Source: a virus | IMG/VR virus record: IMGVR_UViG_3300008450_000621 | Location: 1 to 20,200 of that record | Length of the DNA: 20,200 bases | Reading direction: 5' to 3' (one strand) | In this document: piece after piece, positions 7,419 through 15,295 of the stretch | Position numbering within the stretch: the first letter of the stretch is position 1 | Layout: every line of letters begins with the position of its first letter | Program-made: the position numbers and the translations under genes | The notes under the pieces: model-generated | What the model was told of the DNA's origin: nothing | The model's database searches: none | What the model saw: only the letters and a program-made list of their open reading frames with translations

Positions 7419-8429
7419 ATGGCCGTCACGCTAGGCGCTAAGGCATTTACAAAGGTTGTTGCGAAGAGCGAAGCCGCCTACGGCACCCCTGCATCATTCA
7501 ACGATGCGTTGGGTGAGCTGCTGCACACAGACATTGTTGGCGTGATCGATCCGGGCGTGACCGTTGATTTGGCTGACGATAAGAGCGCAGGCATTCGCCC
7601 ACGCCGCCTTGCATCATCGGCAACCGTCACCGCGAAGATGCCTGTTGTGACCCTAGCCGATGCGCCTGTTTCGGCGCGCAATCTCCCAATCTACTTTGAT
7701 GCGCTTGCCACCATCACCCCAACGGGCACGGGGCCGTACACATGGGCATACACCCCAAGCGCCACCGATGTTGACACGCTCAAGACCTATTCGCTCTTCA
7801 TGACCGATGGTGTGCAGAAATACATTGTTGATGGCTGCGTGCCTTCAGAGCTCACCATTTCCGCAGATCAGAGCGGCCTGCTTCAGGCAGGCGTCACGTG
7901 GTCAGCGCGCAACATTGCCACCACCACAGACACGTCAACGGCTGCATTCGCGCAGCAATACTTTGTGCCGGGGCGCTTGTTTGGTGTACGCACCGATTCG
8001 GCATGGATTTCTTCGGTTGGCGGCGGCACGGCGTATTCAACCTACGCCACCAATTGGAGCCTCACCATTATGCCGGGCGCAGCCCCGCTTCAGGTGCTCA
8101 ACGGCTCAACCACCAATGTGAACGCGGGCGGCGTTGCCTACACGGGCGCGCTTGATGGCACGCTTGAAATCACGGTTGCATCAAACAGCTCAAAGGCTTC
8201 AGCCTTCCCATTGGCTGACATTGGCACAAAGAAATACGTTCAGGTTTCAGGGGTTGACGGGTCAGGCTATGGCTTCACAGCCTCAATCGTTGGCGTGATG
8301 GAAAACGTAAGCGTGATCGGTAGCGAATCTGACGGGCTCATTTTGGAAACCGTCACGCTTCAGCTTGCATCTGATGGCACAAACACCATCAAGTGTTGGG
8401 TGGTTTCGCCGCTATCGGCGCGCCCGTAA
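7419..8429 (+). CDS. Major tail tube protein
   Basis: This 336-residue, Thr/Ser/Gly/Ala-rich, beta-dominated protein sits directly before the tail chaperone pair, which is the standard place for the tube gene. It contains G-T-P-A-S-F near the start, Y-T-W-A-Y-T-P, S-E-L-T-I-S-A-D-Q-S-G, a repeat of long strands, and V-T-L-Q-L near the end, a common pattern in phage tube proteins. Many copies stack into the hollow tail tube. The length and the hairpin-forming glycine turns suggest an extra Ig-like C-terminal domain, but I cannot place its edges. AAAGAGG lies 8 bases before ATG 7419. Confidence 0.85.
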   Translation: MAVTLGAKAFTKVVAKSEAAYGTPASFNDALGELLHTDIVGVIDPGVTVDLADDKSAGIRPRRLASSATVTAKMPVVTLADAPVSARNLPIYFDALATITPTGTGPYTWAYTPSATDVDTLKTYSLFMTDGVQKYIVDGCVPSELTISADQSGLLQAGVTWSARNIATTTDTSTAAFAQQYFVPGRLFGVRTDSAWISSVGGGTAYSTYATNWSLTIMPGAAPLQVLNGSTTNVNAGGVAYTGALDGTLEITVASNSSKASAFPLADIGTKKYVQVSGVDGSGYGFTASIVGVMENVSVIGSESDGLILETVTLQLASDGTNTIKCWVVSPLSARP

Positions 8430-8435
8430 TGTAAA

Positions 8436-8450
8436 CCCGCCGCAGGCGGG
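8436..8450 (+). other. Hairpin after the tail tube gene
   Basis: CCCGCC and GGCGGG form a 6-bp all-GC stem with a 3-base loop just after the tube stop codon. No T-run follows, so it is not a standard terminator. It lies next to the GGGAGAGGGGG ribosome region of the chaperone gene, so it could shape mRNA decay or translation at that boundary. Confidence 0.4.
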
Positions 8451-8462
8451 AGAGGGGGAAAC

Positions 8463-8753
8463 ATGGCAGGCACCGCAAACGATCCCGTGATTGTGCACCT
8501 TGACGGCGATTTTGCAGGGTGGCACGCAACGTTCAGGCCGCTCACGAGAATCAGCGCCCGCGTGCTCATTGATCTTGAGAGCGATTCAATCGGCGTGCGA
8601 TTGCAGGCGTACACAAAGATGATCTTGAGCATTGAAGGGTGGCGCGATCTTGACGGCAACCCAACCAATGATCCGCTTGACGCGCCGATTCAGGCGCTAG
8701 AGGCAGCGGCAACCAAATTTATTGGTGAGGCCGCAACCCTCCCAAAAGCGTAA
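8463..8753 (+). CDS. Tail assembly chaperone, short form (gpG-like)
   Basis: This 96-residue acidic protein lies between the tail tube and tape measure genes. In long-tailed phages this slot holds the chaperone that wraps the tape measure during tail assembly. The zero frame ends at TAA 8751, just 3 bases after a slippery sequence C_CCA_AAA (8741-8747), from which a longer form arises. Position plus slippery site make the call firm, though the sequence itself is not strongly conserved across phages. ATG 8463 has a long purine-rich ribosome region (GAGGGGG) upstream. Confidence 0.85.
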   Translation: MAGTANDPVIVHLDGDFAGWHATFRPLTRISARVLIDLESDSIGVRLQAYTKMILSIEGWRDLDGNPTNDPLDAPIQALEAAATKFIGEAATLPKA

Positions 8754-8941
8754 GGCTTGCCGCCCGGCAATTGAGCTTGGGGCAAAGCGTCAAGCCAACG
8801 CCCGAAATCATTTTCTACATGCTTGCCAAAGAATTTGGCAAATTCCCGTGGGAGGTTGAAGAGCAGCCGCTACACTACGTGCTGAAGGCGTGGGCTCTCC
8901 ATGCTGAATTGCAACCTAAAGAGGTGAAGCGTGGCCGCTAA
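8463..8941 (+). CDS. Tail assembly chaperone, -1 frameshift form (gpGT-like)
   Basis: Slipping -1 on C_CCA_AAA (8741-8747) continues translation to TAA 8939-8941, giving a 159-residue protein: 95 residues shared with the short form, then 64 new ones. I translated the extension by hand. It reads without a stop and contains E-I-I-F-Y-M-L, F-P-W-E-V-E and H-Y-V-L-K-A-W-A-L-H, a typical compact helical, charged extension. The same stretch has no normal start codon with a ribosome site. The long form is made in small amounts and recruits tube subunits in lambda. Its end overlaps the GTG start of the next gene (8931). Confidence 0.8.
8741..8770 (+). promoter_or_regulatory. Programmed -1 frameshift site with stimulatory hairpin
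   Basis: The heptamer C_CCA_AAA at 8741-8747 lies in the zero frame of the chaperone, fitting the X_XXY_YYZ rule. After a 9-base spacer, TTGCC (8757-8761) and GGCAA (8766-8770) form a 5-bp stem with a GCCC loop. The zero-frame stop TAA is at 8751. Site, spacing and hairpin match known tail-chaperone frameshift signals. Confidence 0.8.
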
Positions 8942-9440
8942 GGGCAATGAAAAGGTGCGCATCTTTGTCACGCCGCAATCGTTGAAGGCGGCTGATGAGC
9001 TGCGGCTTGGCTTTCTTGAGGCATCAAACCCGCGCAAATTCAGGGCGATGCTGCAATTGGCAACGCTGAACGCAGCGCGCACGATGGTGAAGCCCGTGAA
9101 GGCTGAGGCACCCGTGCGCACAGGGCGCCTAAAGCGCGCCGTGGCTGCCCGTAAGGCGCTCAAAGATCGCCCTGCCGCCGTGGTAGGCGTGCGCGCAGGC
9201 AAGAGCCGGGGCGATCAAAAAGGCGCATGGTATCGGTGGTTTGTGGTGAGCGGCACAAAAGGCACCCGCATGACAAAGGCGCGGGGTAGGATCACCGTGC
9301 AAGCCATTCGTGGCAACGATTTCGTGAAGCGTGCCGTCACCGCGCCAACCAATCAGGCGCGCGCGATCGAAGCGCTCAACAAAACGGTGCAGGCTTTTTT
9401 GAGCGGCGTCATCAAATACCGAAAGGGCAGGGGTAGGTGA
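8931..9440 (+). CDS. HK97 gp10-like tail completion or neck protein
   Basis: This is a 169-residue, very basic protein. The core reads A-R-T-M-V-K-P-V-K-A-E-A-P-V-R-T-G-R-L-K-R-A-V, the hallmark of the HK97 gp10 family (A-P-x-x-T-G-x-L-x-x-S/A-I), followed by a strand region with V-V-G-V-R-A-G and a W-Y-R-W-F segment. HK97 gp10-like proteins take part in head-tail joining or tail completion. Usually the gene lies before the tail tube; here it sits after the chaperones and before the tape measure. GTG 8931 has AAAGAGG 6 bases upstream. Confidence 0.82.
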   Translation: MAAKGNEKVRIFVTPQSLKAADELRLGFLEASNPRKFRAMLQLATLNAARTMVKPVKAEAPVRTGRLKRAVAARKALKDRPAAVVGVRAGKSRGDQKGAWYRWFVVSGTKGTRMTKARGRITVQAIRGNDFVKRAVTAPTNQARAIEALNKTVQAFLSGVIKYRKGRGR

Positions 9441-10768
9441 TGGATAAAGGCATTATGAATTTGGTGGTGAAGGCGGTTGATAACGCCACGCCCACCCTGC
9501 GAAAAATCGGCAAGGGCTTTGGCGGCCTGTCAAAGGCAGGATCAGCCGTTGGGAGCGGGCTGCAAACCGCTGCGCTTGGAGCGGTAGGCATTGCCACCGC
9601 CGTTGCAGGCTTCACCATTGCCGCCACTAAGGCGGCAGCCGATGAGGAAAAGCAGGTTGCCCGGCTCAATGGCGTGCTCAAAGCGCGCAACATGCTCACC
9701 GATGAAAACACCGCAGCCGTTGAAGCTCAAACGGCGAAGATGGAAAACCTTGCCTTTGCCGATGACGCCGTGCGCGAGAGCCTCATCACCGCAACCGCGT
9801 TCACAAAGAATTTCAATGACGCCCTGAAGATTCAAAACGTGGCGGCTGACGTTGCCGCTGCCAAAAACATTTCGCTTGAAGAGGCAACGGCTCTGGTGGG
9901 TAAGGCGTATCAGGGCAACACAAGGGGGCTGAAGGGGCTTGGCGTTGAGGTAAAGAAAGGCGCAAAGGGCATTGACGTGCTTAATGCCGTCACCAATAAA
10001 TACAAAGGCTCAGCCGAAGCCGCAGCCAATACCGTAAGCGGGAAATTTGCCAAAGCCCAAATCAAGATGGGCAACATCTTTGAGAATTTCGGCGCGGCAT
10101 TCTTGCCGATTGCAGCCGATGGGCTCACGATCCTATCCGATAAAGTCTTGCCCGCCGTAGGCGAAGGGCTCAAGGCAATCATGCCGATCATTCAAACCGT
10201 GGGCAAATTCATCATGAATAATTTGGTGCCTGCGGTTGGCGGCTTCATCAATAAATTGACGGCGCCGGGCGGCGTGATCGAATCGGTGATGAGCGTCATC
10301 GGGCCGATCGTTAATAGCCTGATCCCTGTTTTCGGCATGATCTTTGATTCGGTAGGTAAGACAGGCGCGAAGATCGCTGAGCTGGTTGGGATTCTTTGGG
10401 GAGATGGCAAAGGCCCATTGGCGGTTGGCGTGCAGGCAATGGGCAACATCTTGGGGTTTGTGGGCAAGATCGTTGCAAACCTGATTGGCTTTATTGGTGA
10501 GGCGATTGGGGCGGTCATCAACGTATCAAAGGCAATCATGGATTCACCAATTGGTTGGGTGATCAAAACCATTGCAGGCATCATCGGCAACGTTGCGGGC
10601 GCGGTGGGCGGCGCAATCGGTTTGACGCCACCTGCCAATGCAGGCACAGGCGTTTCGGGTAATCCGATGGATACCAAATACACCATCAACATCGGCGGCA
10701 AGGCGGTTGACGGCGTGGTGAAGGATTCGCTCGGGCGCATCGTCACCACCACCACACCGGGGCGCTAA
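9440..10768 (+). CDS. Tail tape measure protein (short)
   Basis: This 442-residue protein is rich in Ala, Gly, Val and Ile. An N-terminal helical region with a hydrophobic stretch (A-L-G-A-V-G-I-A-T-A-V-A-G-F) near residues 45-60 precedes a helical, charged part. It then has a long series of hydrophobic glycine-spaced segments (I-G-P-I-V-N-S-L-I-P-V, I-L-G-F-V-G-K-I-V-A-N-L-I-G-F-I) to about residue 400. This is the normal composition of tape measure proteins, which set tail length and help DNA pass the membrane. At roughly 0.15 nm per residue the tail would be about 60-65 nm, short for a siphovirus. ATG 9440 overlaps the upstream TGA by one base; GTG 9437 is an alternative. Confidence 0.88.
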   Translation: MDKGIMNLVVKAVDNATPTLRKIGKGFGGLSKAGSAVGSGLQTAALGAVGIATAVAGFTIAATKAAADEEKQVARLNGVLKARNMLTDENTAAVEAQTAKMENLAFADDAVRESLITATAFTKNFNDALKIQNVAADVAAAKNISLEEATALVGKAYQGNTRGLKGLGVEVKKGAKGIDVLNAVTNKYKGSAEAAANTVSGKFAKAQIKMGNIFENFGAAFLPIAADGLTILSDKVLPAVGEGLKAIMPIIQTVGKFIMNNLVPAVGGFINKLTAPGGVIESVMSVIGPIVNSLIPVFGMIFDSVGKTGAKIAELVGILWGDGKGPLAVGVQAMGNILGFVGKIVANLIGFIGEAIGAVINVSKAIMDSPIGWVIKTIAGIIGNVAGAVGGAIGLTPPANAGTGVSGNPMDTKYTINIGGKAVDGVVKDSLGRIVTTTTPGR

Positions 10769-12199
10769 ATGGCAACGCACCCTTTTGCCATTCTGGTTGA
10801 TGGCGTCAATAGCGGTGCAAACATTCTTGATGACTATTCAACGTCAAGCCCAACCACGCCGTGGGTTGATCCTGAGAGCGTAAGCCTCACCCAAGATGCA
10901 AACGGTGAGGGCGGCTCTCTCACCTTTGACGTGGTGCAGGTGAAAACGCCAAGCCCCGGCGGGCCGTGGTGGAAATCAGGCGGCGTCAATGACAATGCGC
11001 GCGTGCGCTTTCAGGTAAGCGGCACCACCACCTTTCTTGGGTACATCACATCGATTGACGCGCAGCTTGCCGAAAATGGCTTGGGCACGCGCGCAACCGT
11101 CACGGCTGCCGCAGCGTCAACGTTTCTTGACAAAATCATTGTCTACAAAGGGCGCCTGACTACAGGCACCCGCCCTGATTACACTTCAAATTTCCTGATC
11201 GGCACGGCATCAAGCACCGATCAAGCATGTGTCACGGCTCTGGTGTCAAAGGCTGATGCCGTGCAGGCGTTTAGCGGCGGCACGTCAGGCCGCACCGCCA
11301 ATCGGTTGATCGTTTCAACCAATACCACGCCCGCCTATTCGGGCACCGCCGTGACGATTGGGCAGCAAAAGATGGTGCCCGGCACGCTACGCTCAGCGCT
11401 TGACACGATCAAAGAGGCGGCAGAATCGGTTGACGGTGAGCAGCGCCGCTATTGGGTGGCGGCTAACGGGCGCATCAATTACGCCCGGCTTGGAACGGCA
11501 GCCCCTACGTTTGCCACCGCCCCGTTCAAGATCGTGACCACGGCAACATTCAACCCCTACGGCTCAGCATCGGAGGCGGCAACCATTCAGGCGCGCAATC
11601 TCAGCGTGGTGCTTGATCATGATTCAATCGTGAAAAAGGCACGCTTCACCTTCAACACCAATGCATCGGATTGGGATTCAAAGATTAGTGCGGGCGCCTA
11701 TACCGTGGCTGACCCGTACGGGCGCGTCTATGACGAAGCAGCGCCAGATGGTGCAGGCATGACGACGCGCAACGGCCCACGCCCTGAAACCATTATTGGC
11801 GTGACGCCGCAGCCGAATAAATCAGCGGCGCCTACCTATTGGAGCGACAAAATCACCGCGTACGCCAAGCGCTATTTCGGCACCGATACCTACCCAAACC
11901 GCGCTGCCCCACAGCGCAGCATCAGCTTCAGCATTCGCGGCGCTGACACTACAAACAATCCCTACGGCTTTGCCAACGGGTACCGCCAAACGGGCACGGC
12001 GCCTGATACATTCACCCTGCAATCGGGTTGGGAGGCAGGGCAATGGGTAAACATTGCCGCGCCGGGGCTTGATCTCAGCGGCATTTACCGCATTGAAAGC
12101 ATCACCATGACGTTTGAGCCGGGCTCTATGATTCGGCAATTCGACATGACCGCAGAGCGGGCACCACGCAACCCGCTCAAGAAATTCTTGCAGGGGTAA
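10769..12199 (+). CDS. Minor tail protein, probable tail tip hub
   Basis: This is a 476-residue beta-rich protein placed between tape measure and fibre. It has A-R-V-R-F-Q-V and F-L-G-Y-I-T-S-I-D near residues 70-95. Its C-terminal part (W-E-A-G-Q-W-V-N-I, Y-R-I-E-S-I-T-M-T-F) is like the hub domain of baseplate/tail tip proteins (gp27/gp44 type), where a strand set closes with an I-E-S-I-x-M-x-F segment. It is the only gene between tape measure and fibre, so it would have to serve as tip, with no separate Dit-like distal tail protein seen. The start ATG 10769 follows the previous TAA directly. The specific family is inferred. Confidence 0.75.
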   Translation: MATHPFAILVDGVNSGANILDDYSTSSPTTPWVDPESVSLTQDANGEGGSLTFDVVQVKTPSPGGPWWKSGGVNDNARVRFQVSGTTTFLGYITSIDAQLAENGLGTRATVTAAAASTFLDKIIVYKGRLTTGTRPDYTSNFLIGTASSTDQACVTALVSKADAVQAFSGGTSGRTANRLIVSTNTTPAYSGTAVTIGQQKMVPGTLRSALDTIKEAAESVDGEQRRYWVAANGRINYARLGTAAPTFATAPFKIVTTATFNPYGSASEAATIQARNLSVVLDHDSIVKKARFTFNTNASDWDSKISAGAYTVADPYGRVYDEAAPDGAGMTTRNGPRPETIIGVTPQPNKSAAPTYWSDKITAYAKRYFGTDTYPNRAAPQRSISFSIRGADTTNNPYGFANGYRQTGTAPDTFTLQSGWEAGQWVNIAAPGLDLSGIYRIESITMTFEPGSMIRQFDMTAERAPRNPLKKFLQG

Positions 12200-12202
12200 G
12201 AC

Positions 12203-13900
12203 ATGGTTGAGAAATTTGGCAGCGATCAACAGCAAATCGCAACGCTAGGCGGCGGCGTCATCAGCGAAGATGGCGCCACGCTATTGAGCGGTGAGAGCAC
12301 GGGGGAAAGCGCCCTGCTCTTCGGCCCCGCCTCCCTGCGGGAGATCAAAGCAGGCGTTGCCAACGGCGATTTTGCCATTGCCCCGGCTGACCCAACGGGG
12401 ACGATCACCGCTGACAATGCGTTGCCCTATTGGACTTTTACCGATGTAAACAGCGCGGGCGCGATTACCGCTGCATTGGTTGCCGATGCAGGCGCGGCCT
12501 CAGGCAACGTGTTGCGCTTCACCGTGGCAAGCGGCACCCTCACCGGGAAGAGCGCCACCCTCACCCGATTTATTCCCGTGCCATCTTCAGCCTCACGCTC
12601 ATTCTCATTCTATGCCGAAGCCACGTTTGAGAGCGGCACGGCAAGCACGCAGGCAACGGCAACGCTCAGCGGGCAATTCTACAAAATTGATCAGGCAACC
12701 ACCACGGGCAGCCCGATCACATCAGATACGTACCCGTTTTCATCTCTAGTTGGCGCAACGGGAATAACCGCCCCTGATCTCTACGGGGTAGCACCTGATC
12801 TCACCACGATGACCGCGCCCGCCGATGCGGCTTTTTTGAAAATCACCATCACCATTGCAACGGTTGCCACGCAATCTGCCGATCGCACGGTTGATCTAAC
12901 CGAAGTGCGCGTGACGGCGGGCCTTCCTGAGCTATTGATTACCGATAGAGATGATCCAACAAACCCGCCCGCTGTAATCAATGCATCAGCGGGTGAGCTC
13001 AACATTCAGAGCGGCTCAGGTGACTACCTTTTGATTCGCCCCGATGCGTTATTTGTCGCCGCAGATTCAATGGGCATCAACGCCGGGTCAGGCGATGCAA
13101 CGATTACTAGCGGTGATAACGTCAACCTGATTGCCCCTAACGGCGTTTACGTCACCACAAACGGTACCACCGAAGGATCAATCTATGCAGCAAATGTCAT
13201 TTCGGCTGGTGACCTTCGGCTGTTGGCTGATGGTGGTGACGTTTATCTAAACAGCACGGCGGCGGGCGTTGGGCCGCGCCTGCTCTTCAGGGATAGTGCG
13301 GGCACATTCTACGGCGGGCTTCGAATGGAGGGCGCCAACGTATTTCGTTTTTATAACGGCAGCACAACCAACGATTATGCCTACATTTACGCAGAACGCA
13401 TCTACGCAATGGACGGCACCACGGCCAGCCGCTACATGTTTGATAACGGCACACAAACAGCGTTCAGCGGGCCGATCCTAGCGGGCGCAATCACATCAAC
13501 AGGAAACGTGAGCGCCAATCAATACAGCGCTGACAGCATCACAGGCACCACGGCAACCACAAACGCCGCCATTTGGGTGCTTACCGCAGGCACCACGTAC
13601 AACCTACGCCGCAACACATCTTCGGCGCGATACAAAACAAACATCGTTGATGCTGATGAGGCGGTGCTAGAGGCAGCCCGTAAGATCAAGCCACGCCACT
13701 ATGAATCAACCATTGCCGATGAGGCGGGCGCAACGCGCTTGGGATTCATTGCCGAAGAGGTAGAGGCGGCAGGGCTTACACATGCCGTGGGGTATGACGC
13801 TGAAGGCCGCGTTGATACGATTGACCCCACCGCTTTGATTGCCGCGCTCTTTGCGCGCGTCAATGATCTTGAAGAGCGGCTGAAGGCGCTTGAGGGTTGA
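12203..13900 (+). CDS. Tail fibre or spike with C-terminal S74 chaperone domain
   Basis: This is a 565-residue host-recognition protein. Residues 1-50 probably attach it to the tail tip. Residues 50-245 form a beta-sandwich-like region that resembles a carbohydrate-binding module by composition. From 255 to 460 there are repeated short beta strands with N-G/D-G turns, as in fibre shafts. Residues 471-565 are a peptidase S74 intramolecular chaperone: N-T-S-S-A-R-Y-K-T-N-I, K-P-R-H-Y-E, L-G-F-I-A-E-E-V, and a final coiled coil (V-N-D-L-E-E-R-L-K-A-L-E). The S-S/K pair (residues 473-478) is the self-cleavage site in this family. The domain folds the trimer and is then cut off. GGGG before ATG 12203 is the ribosome site. 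Confidence 0.9.
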   Translation: MVEKFGSDQQQIATLGGGVISEDGATLLSGESTGESALLFGPASLREIKAGVANGDFAIAPADPTGTITADNALPYWTFTDVNSAGAITAALVADAGAASGNVLRFTVASGTLTGKSATLTRFIPVPSSASRSFSFYAEATFESGTASTQATATLSGQFYKIDQATTTGSPITSDTYPFSSLVGATGITAPDLYGVAPDLTTMTAPADAAFLKITITIATVATQSADRTVDLTEVRVTAGLPELLITDRDDPTNPPAVINASAGELNIQSGSGDYLLIRPDALFVAADSMGINAGSGDATITSGDNVNLIAPNGVYVTTNGTTEGSIYAANVISAGDLRLLADGGDVYLNSTAAGVGPRLLFRDSAGTFYGGLRMEGANVFRFYNGSTTNDYAYIYAERIYAMDGTTASRYMFDNGTQTAFSGPILAGAITSTGNVSANQYSADSITGTTATTNAAIWVLTAGTTYNLRRNTSSARYKTNIVDADEAVLEAARKIKPRHYESTIADEAGATRLGFIAEEVEAAGLTHAVGYDAEGRVDTIDPTALIAALFARVNDLEERLKALEG

Positions 13901-13902
13901 CC

Positions 13903-14088
13903 GTGACGAAATCGCAGGCAGAAACGATCATTGCCCGGCTTGATGCGCAGAGCGAAAAGATTGACGCGCTAAAGGCGGAGATCGATCAAATGAAAGGCGG
14001 CTTGGCGGTGCTTCGCGCATTGGGCGCGATGCTAGGTGTTGGGGGTATCGGCGCGCTCTTGGCGTGGCTGCAAGCACAGGGCAAATAA
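13903..14088 (+). CDS. Small coiled-coil/membrane protein, XhlA- or holin-like
   Basis: This 61-residue protein has an N-terminal helix with coiled-coil heptads ([20 protein letters not shown]) followed by one hydrophobic segment near residues 36-55 ([20 protein letters not shown]). This layout, with the coil first and the membrane helix last, is like the XhlA family that works with holins in some phages. Start GTG 13903 has GAGGG 6 bases upstream; TTG 13897 is too close to that site. It stands at the head of the lysis region. A lysis role is inferred from form and place. Confidence 0.7.
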   Translation: MTKSQAETIIARLDAQSEKIDALKAEIDQMKGGLAVLRALGAMLGVGGIGALLAWLQAQGK

Positions 14089-15119
14089 TGCGGCGGGTGC
14101 TCTTGCCGCTCTTGGCCGCATTTGTGCTTTGGCGTGCGGTGCCCGTTGCCGCTGCCGAATGGGTATTTACCACCACCGCGAATGGCACCGTGCAGCTCAT
14201 TGACGGCGGCTTTGTCATTACGGGCGCCGATGGTGGCGGCGGCTCTCACGTCACCACCTACACCACCACCGCCGATGCAGCGGGCACGGTGTGGCTGCTC
14301 TGGCAATACGCCACCACCGATGGCGCGTGGTATGACCGCCCGCAATTTCTGATCAATGGCGTTGCCACCGATCTCATGACGCAGGGGCTTGAAGGCAACG
14401 GCGGCGTTCAATTTGAGGTGCAGCCGGGTGACGTGTACGGCTTTGGCGTGTGGGCGATTGACACATGCTGCGGCGCGGGCGTGCTCACTATCACCGATCC
14501 CGCGTTTATCCCTGCAAGCCCTGAGCCTTCCCCTGAGCCTTCACCTGACCCCACCCCGCTGCCTAGCGTGCAGCCTAGCGAAGAGGTGCCCACCTATGAG
14601 CCCACGCCATCCCCTGAGCCTTCGCCAATTGATAGCCCTCAACCTAGCCCTAGCCCTGATTCTAGCCCTGAGCCTAGCCCTACGCCTAGCCCCGTAGAGC
14701 CCTCTCAGAGCCCCGCTACGCCTTCGCCCACGCCAACGCCGCCACCTGCGCCTGAATCGCCCTCACCTAGCCCCACCGTGGCGGAAACCCCTACGTTGGA
14801 GCCTTCGCCTGAGGTGAGCCCTGAGCCCACCCCTTCGCCTACGGCTGAGCCCACCCCTGAGCCTGTGCCCTTTGACCCCGGCGCAGCCGCCGAAGAGGTG
14901 GCAGCCGCGATTGGTGAGGCAGCGGCAGCGGTTAGCGAAGCCGTAGGGCAGGCCGCGGCGTTTGTCGCAAATCTTGGACACGATCTATCGCCTGAAGAAA
15001 AAGAGAAAGCAGCCGCTACAATCGTTCCCGCTGTGATCATCACGCAGGTTGCCCAAGCGGCAACCGCGGCGGCGGCTGCGGCAGCTTCAATTGGAGGCTC
15101 ACGAAAGGCGAAACCGTGA
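14088..15119 (+). CDS. Secreted surface-like protein with Pro-rich linker and C-terminal hydrophobic tail
   Basis: This 343-residue protein has a clear signal peptide: M-R-R, then a hydrophobic stretch to V-A-A-A (residues 1-23), with cleavage likely after A23. Residues 24-142 form a small beta-rich domain ([31 protein letters not shown]) resembling jelly-roll domains of bacterial extracellular proteins. Residues 144-264 are a Pro/Ser/Glu/Thr linker, and the C-terminus has an Ala-rich hydrophobic stretch (309-337) and a basic end (R-K-A-K-P), like a membrane anchor. Its role is not known. It could be a surface-exposed lysis aid or a phage-made cell-surface protein. ATG 14088 overlaps the previous TAA; GTG 14064 would spoil the signal peptide. 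Confidence 0.7.
   Translation: MRRVLLPLLAAFVLWRAVPVAAAEWVFTTTANGTVQLIDGGFVITGADGGGGSHVTTYTTTADAAGTVWLLWQYATTDGAWYDRPQFLINGVATDLMTQGLEGNGGVQFEVQPGDVYGFGVWAIDTCCGAGVLTITDPAFIPASPEPSPEPSPDPTPLPSVQPSEEVPTYEPTPSPEPSPIDSPQPSPSPDSSPEPSPTPSPVEPSQSPATPSPTPTPPPAPESPSPSPTVAETPTLEPSPEVSPEPTPSPTAEPTPEPVPFDPGAAAEEVAAAIGEAAAAVSEAVGQAAAFVANLGHDLSPEEKEKAAATIVPAVIITQVAQAATAAAAAAASIGGSRKAKP
14517..14879 (+). repeat. Degenerate Pro-Ser-Glu codon repeat
   Basis: This stretch of about 360 bases repeats short units such as CCTGAGCCT and CCTAGCCCT with variation, encoding Pro-Ser, Pro-Glu and Pro-Thr steps. Such runs form stiff extended linkers in proteins crossing or leaving the cell wall. The units differ enough that it is not a simple tandem array; it may shrink or grow by slippage. 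Confidence 0.75.
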
Positions 15120-15295
15120 AGCACCTGATTGATTTTATTTTGGATCTCAGCGCCTCATCGTTCACGTGGTTGGGCATGATGGTGGCTTGGATTGTATTGC
15201 CAGAATCTGGCACGCGGGATTTTGTAGGCATGAGCATTTTGGTATTGATCGCCCTGTGGGCAATCACAGGGCCGTTGCGATGGGGTAAAGGCTGA
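15116..15295 (+). CDS. Two-helix small membrane protein (holin candidate)
   Basis: This 59-residue protein was found by reading the frame by hand. It starts at GTG 15116, overlapping the previous TGA, with AAAGG 7 bases upstream, and ends at TGA 15293. It has a hydrophobic segment near residues 16-29 ([14 protein letters not shown]), a short charged turn (E-S-G-T-R-D), a second segment near 36-51 ([16 protein letters not shown]), and a basic end (R-W-G-K-G). Two helices with a short loop and basic tail are what small holins look like. It lies in the lysis region, so a holin or anti-holin role is inferred, not shown. Confidence 0.75.
   Translation: MKHLIDFILDLSASSFTWLGMMVAWIVLPESGTRDFVGMSILVLIALWAITGPLRWGKG

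Noticed and set aside
6809-7429. Long minus-strand open frame of 206 codons
   Set aside because: It lies opposite the tail terminator and the next gene, has no ribosome site that I could see, and its protein is rich in His, Arg and Ser, as expected from the reverse of GC-rich coding DNA.
10192-10755. Minus-strand open frame of 187 codons inside the tape measure gene
   Set aside because: It mirrors the hydrophobic tape measure codons and is unsupported by a start signal or neighbours on that strand.
14064-14087. GTG 14064 as start of the secreted protein
   Set aside because: It adds a polar stretch before the signal peptide, and the ATG at 14088 fits the TAATG overlap and gives a normal signal sequence.
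14517-14879. Repeat array that might be taken for CRISPR
   Set aside because: The units are short, variable and in frame with a Pro-rich protein linker; there are no constant repeats with unique spacers.
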